Source: Pontibacter populi (lineage in GTDB: Bacteria > Bacteroidota > Bacteroidia > Cytophagales > Hymenobacteraceae). Taken from it: DNA of 64,000 bases. The notes under the pieces were generated by a model. The model searched no databases. It was not told the DNA's origin and saw only the letters and a program-made list of their open reading frames with translations. The translations under genes and the position numbers were made by a program. Shown one piece after another: positions 63,008 through 64,000 of this stretch (position 1 is the first letter of the stretch; each line of letters starts with the position of its first letter). The DNA is taken from contig NZ_JAHWXQ010000002.1 in assembly GCF_019336435.1 (NCBI RefSeq), positions 62,001 to 126,000 of the forward strand. Direction: 5' to 3'.

Positions 63008-64000
63008 ATGGAAATAAAATTACCTGACTATCTAAAGTATACCATCATCATCCTTGGTATCATCCTGCTCATCTGGCTTATGCAAATGTTTAAGTCGGTG
63101 CTGGTGCCTTTCGCGTTTGCGATGTTATTTGCCATGCTTTTGCTGCCACTAGTGCATGATCTGGAGAAAAAAGTAAAGATCCCACGCCCGCTCGCCATAC
63201 TATTGAGTCTTGTGCTGGTAGTAGCAGTACTCGGTATGGTGGTCTGGTTTATTTCGGTGCAGGTGTTAAGCCTCACTTCCGAGCTTGACACAATAGGCAA
63301 TAATGTCGGCGATCTGGTAGATAAGGTGCAGCTCTTTCTGTTCAATAAGTTTGGTATAGTACCCTCGAACAGAAGTGACCTGGTGCGTAATGCCATTGGT
63401 AGCCTGCAGGATATTGCCACTTCCTTTCTGGGAAATACCATTTCCATGACCACAGGCGCAATCGCAGCCTTTACTATTGTGCCAATCTTCGTTTTCTGCC
63501 TGCTTTACTACCGCGACCACCTGCAGCAGTTCATGTTCCAGTTTGTGGCAAAAGACCGCCGTAGCAGCGTTATTCAGACAGTAACCAATATACAGCAAGT
63601 GGTGCAAAGCTACATTTCAGGGTTGATGATCGTAATCGTGATCGTTTCGTTGCTGAACTCAGCCGGCCTGCTTTTTCTGGGTGTAAAATATGCTATCTTC
63701 TTCGGCATTTTCGCCTCCATCCTGACGATCATTCCTTATATCGGTATCCTGATCGGAGCTTTGTTGCCGGCACTATTTACACTGGCTGCTACAGGCCATC
63801 TTATCGATGCAGTGCTGGTGGTGTTTGTCTTTATGTTCGTTCAGTTCCTGGAAGGTAACTTCATAACCCCTCTTATAGTTGGCTCTAAAGTGAGCATTAA
63901 CCCGTTTGCGGCTATAGTTGCTTTGCTTGTTGGCGGTGAGATCTGGGGTGCTGCCGGCATGATTCTGTCTATCCCGTTAATTGCGATACTGAAAGTTATG
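63008..64000 (+). CDS. AI-2E family transporter (3' end outside window)
   Basis: The frame is open from ATG at 63008 to the right edge (331 codons). The protein has the layout of the AI-2E/PerM family (PF01594): two N-terminal helices, a third, an amphipathic periplasmic segment (SELDTIGNNVGDLVDKVQLF) and a cluster of C-terminal helices. The block near IPYIGILIGALLPALFTL and the QFLEGNFITPLIVGSKVSINPF motif are the family signature. Substrates in the family are diverse, including Na+/H+ exchange, so a transport role for AI-2 is not implied. Promoter not resolved. Confidence 0.88.
   Translation, partial: MEIKLPDYLKYTIIILGIILLIWLMQMFKSVLVPFAFAMLFAMLLLPLVHDLEKKVKIPRPLAILLSLVLVVAVLGMVVWFISVQVLSLTSELDTIGNNVGDLVDKVQLFLFNKFGIVPSNRSDLVRNAIGSLQDIATSFLGNTISMTTGAIAAFTIVPIFVFCLLYYRDHLQQFMFQFVAKDRRSSVIQTVTNIQQVVQSYISGLMIVIVIVSLLNSAGLLFLGVKYAIFFGIFASILTIIPYIGILIGALLPALFTLAATGHLIDAVLVVFVFMFVQFLEGNFITPLIVGSKVSINPFAAIVALLVGGEIWGAAGMILSIPLIAILKVM

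Noticed and set aside
1..64000. TATAGTT copies as -10 promoter elements
   Set aside because: They lie mostly inside coding regions on either strand, and the group uses TAnnTTTG promoters, several of which are seen separately in this window.

Overview
The window looks like a chromosomal segment of a Bacteroidota species of the order Cytophagales, close to Pontibacter or other Hymenobacteraceae. Supporting evidence: a subtilase with a type IX secretion (T9SS) sorting domain, HYR-repeat surface proteins, a CarboxypepD-plug TonB-dependent receptor, the short Bacteroidota primary sigma factor, a BshB1 bacillithiol enzyme, an alpha-oxoamine synthase of the sphingolipid type, a histone H1-like protein, and promoters of the Bacteroidota type (-33 TTG, -7 TAnnTTTG). 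I saw no rRNA, CRISPR array, prophage or insertion sequence. The genes are mostly core and housekeeping.

Layout. 1-3048: 5' part of a large HYR-repeat surface protein (minus strand, runs off the left edge). 3.5-11.1 kb: DUF2911 protein, TonB-dependent receptor, rpe, T9SS subtilase, an unknown lipoprotein and mnmA. 11.4-12.0 kb: a TrpF-like barrel lacking the expected catalytic Cys. 12.2-22.1 kb: a tightly packed eight-gene minus-strand operon (large TPR protein, outer-membrane barrel, HU-SPOR membrane protein, ExbB, ExbD, TonB, FolC, TrmB). 22.3-32.9 kb: holA, a membrane protein, tyrS, H1-like protein, alpha-oxoamine synthase, accC, bshB1, an M23/LysM peptidase, trxB and the primary sigma factor. 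33-37.7 kb: pnp, rpsO, an LptF/G permease and a START-like protein. 37.8 kb: tRNA-Met(CAT) with a near-ideal promoter and a terminator. 38-39.2 kb: two small envelope proteins. 39.3-52.2 kb (plus strand): alpha-2-macroglobulin lipoprotein, PBP1C, a DAC-like (DACNV) sensor protein, a GreB-like factor, a two-component system and a PepSY-like/propeller lipoprotein. 52.3-52.6 kb: a cluster of REP-like hairpins. 52.7-56 kb: thrS-infC-rpmI-rplT. 56-58 kb: two TPR proteins. 58-62.7 kb: topoisomerase IV (parE-parC). 63 kb to the end: an AI-2E family transporter, cut by the right edge.

Most striking feature. The palindrome AACTATAGTT and its half-site AACTATA/TATAGTT recur throughout, in genes and between them. 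I counted about 165 half-sites by eye in 64 kb, against roughly a dozen expected from base composition. About three quarters of the non-palindromic copies have AACTATA on the coding strand. The motif is nearly absent over rpoD-pnp-rpsO and rplT-rpmI-infC-thrS. It resembles a highly iterated palindrome such as cyanobacterial HIP1, but with a different sequence and an orientation bias.

Other points: infC appears to start at AUA behind a strong Shine-Dalgarno sequence. A 25-nt element is shared by the promoters of the two-component operon and of the adjacent PepSY-like lipoprotein. The Ton operon includes a protein predicted to join a cytoplasmic HU-like domain to a periplasmic SPOR domain.
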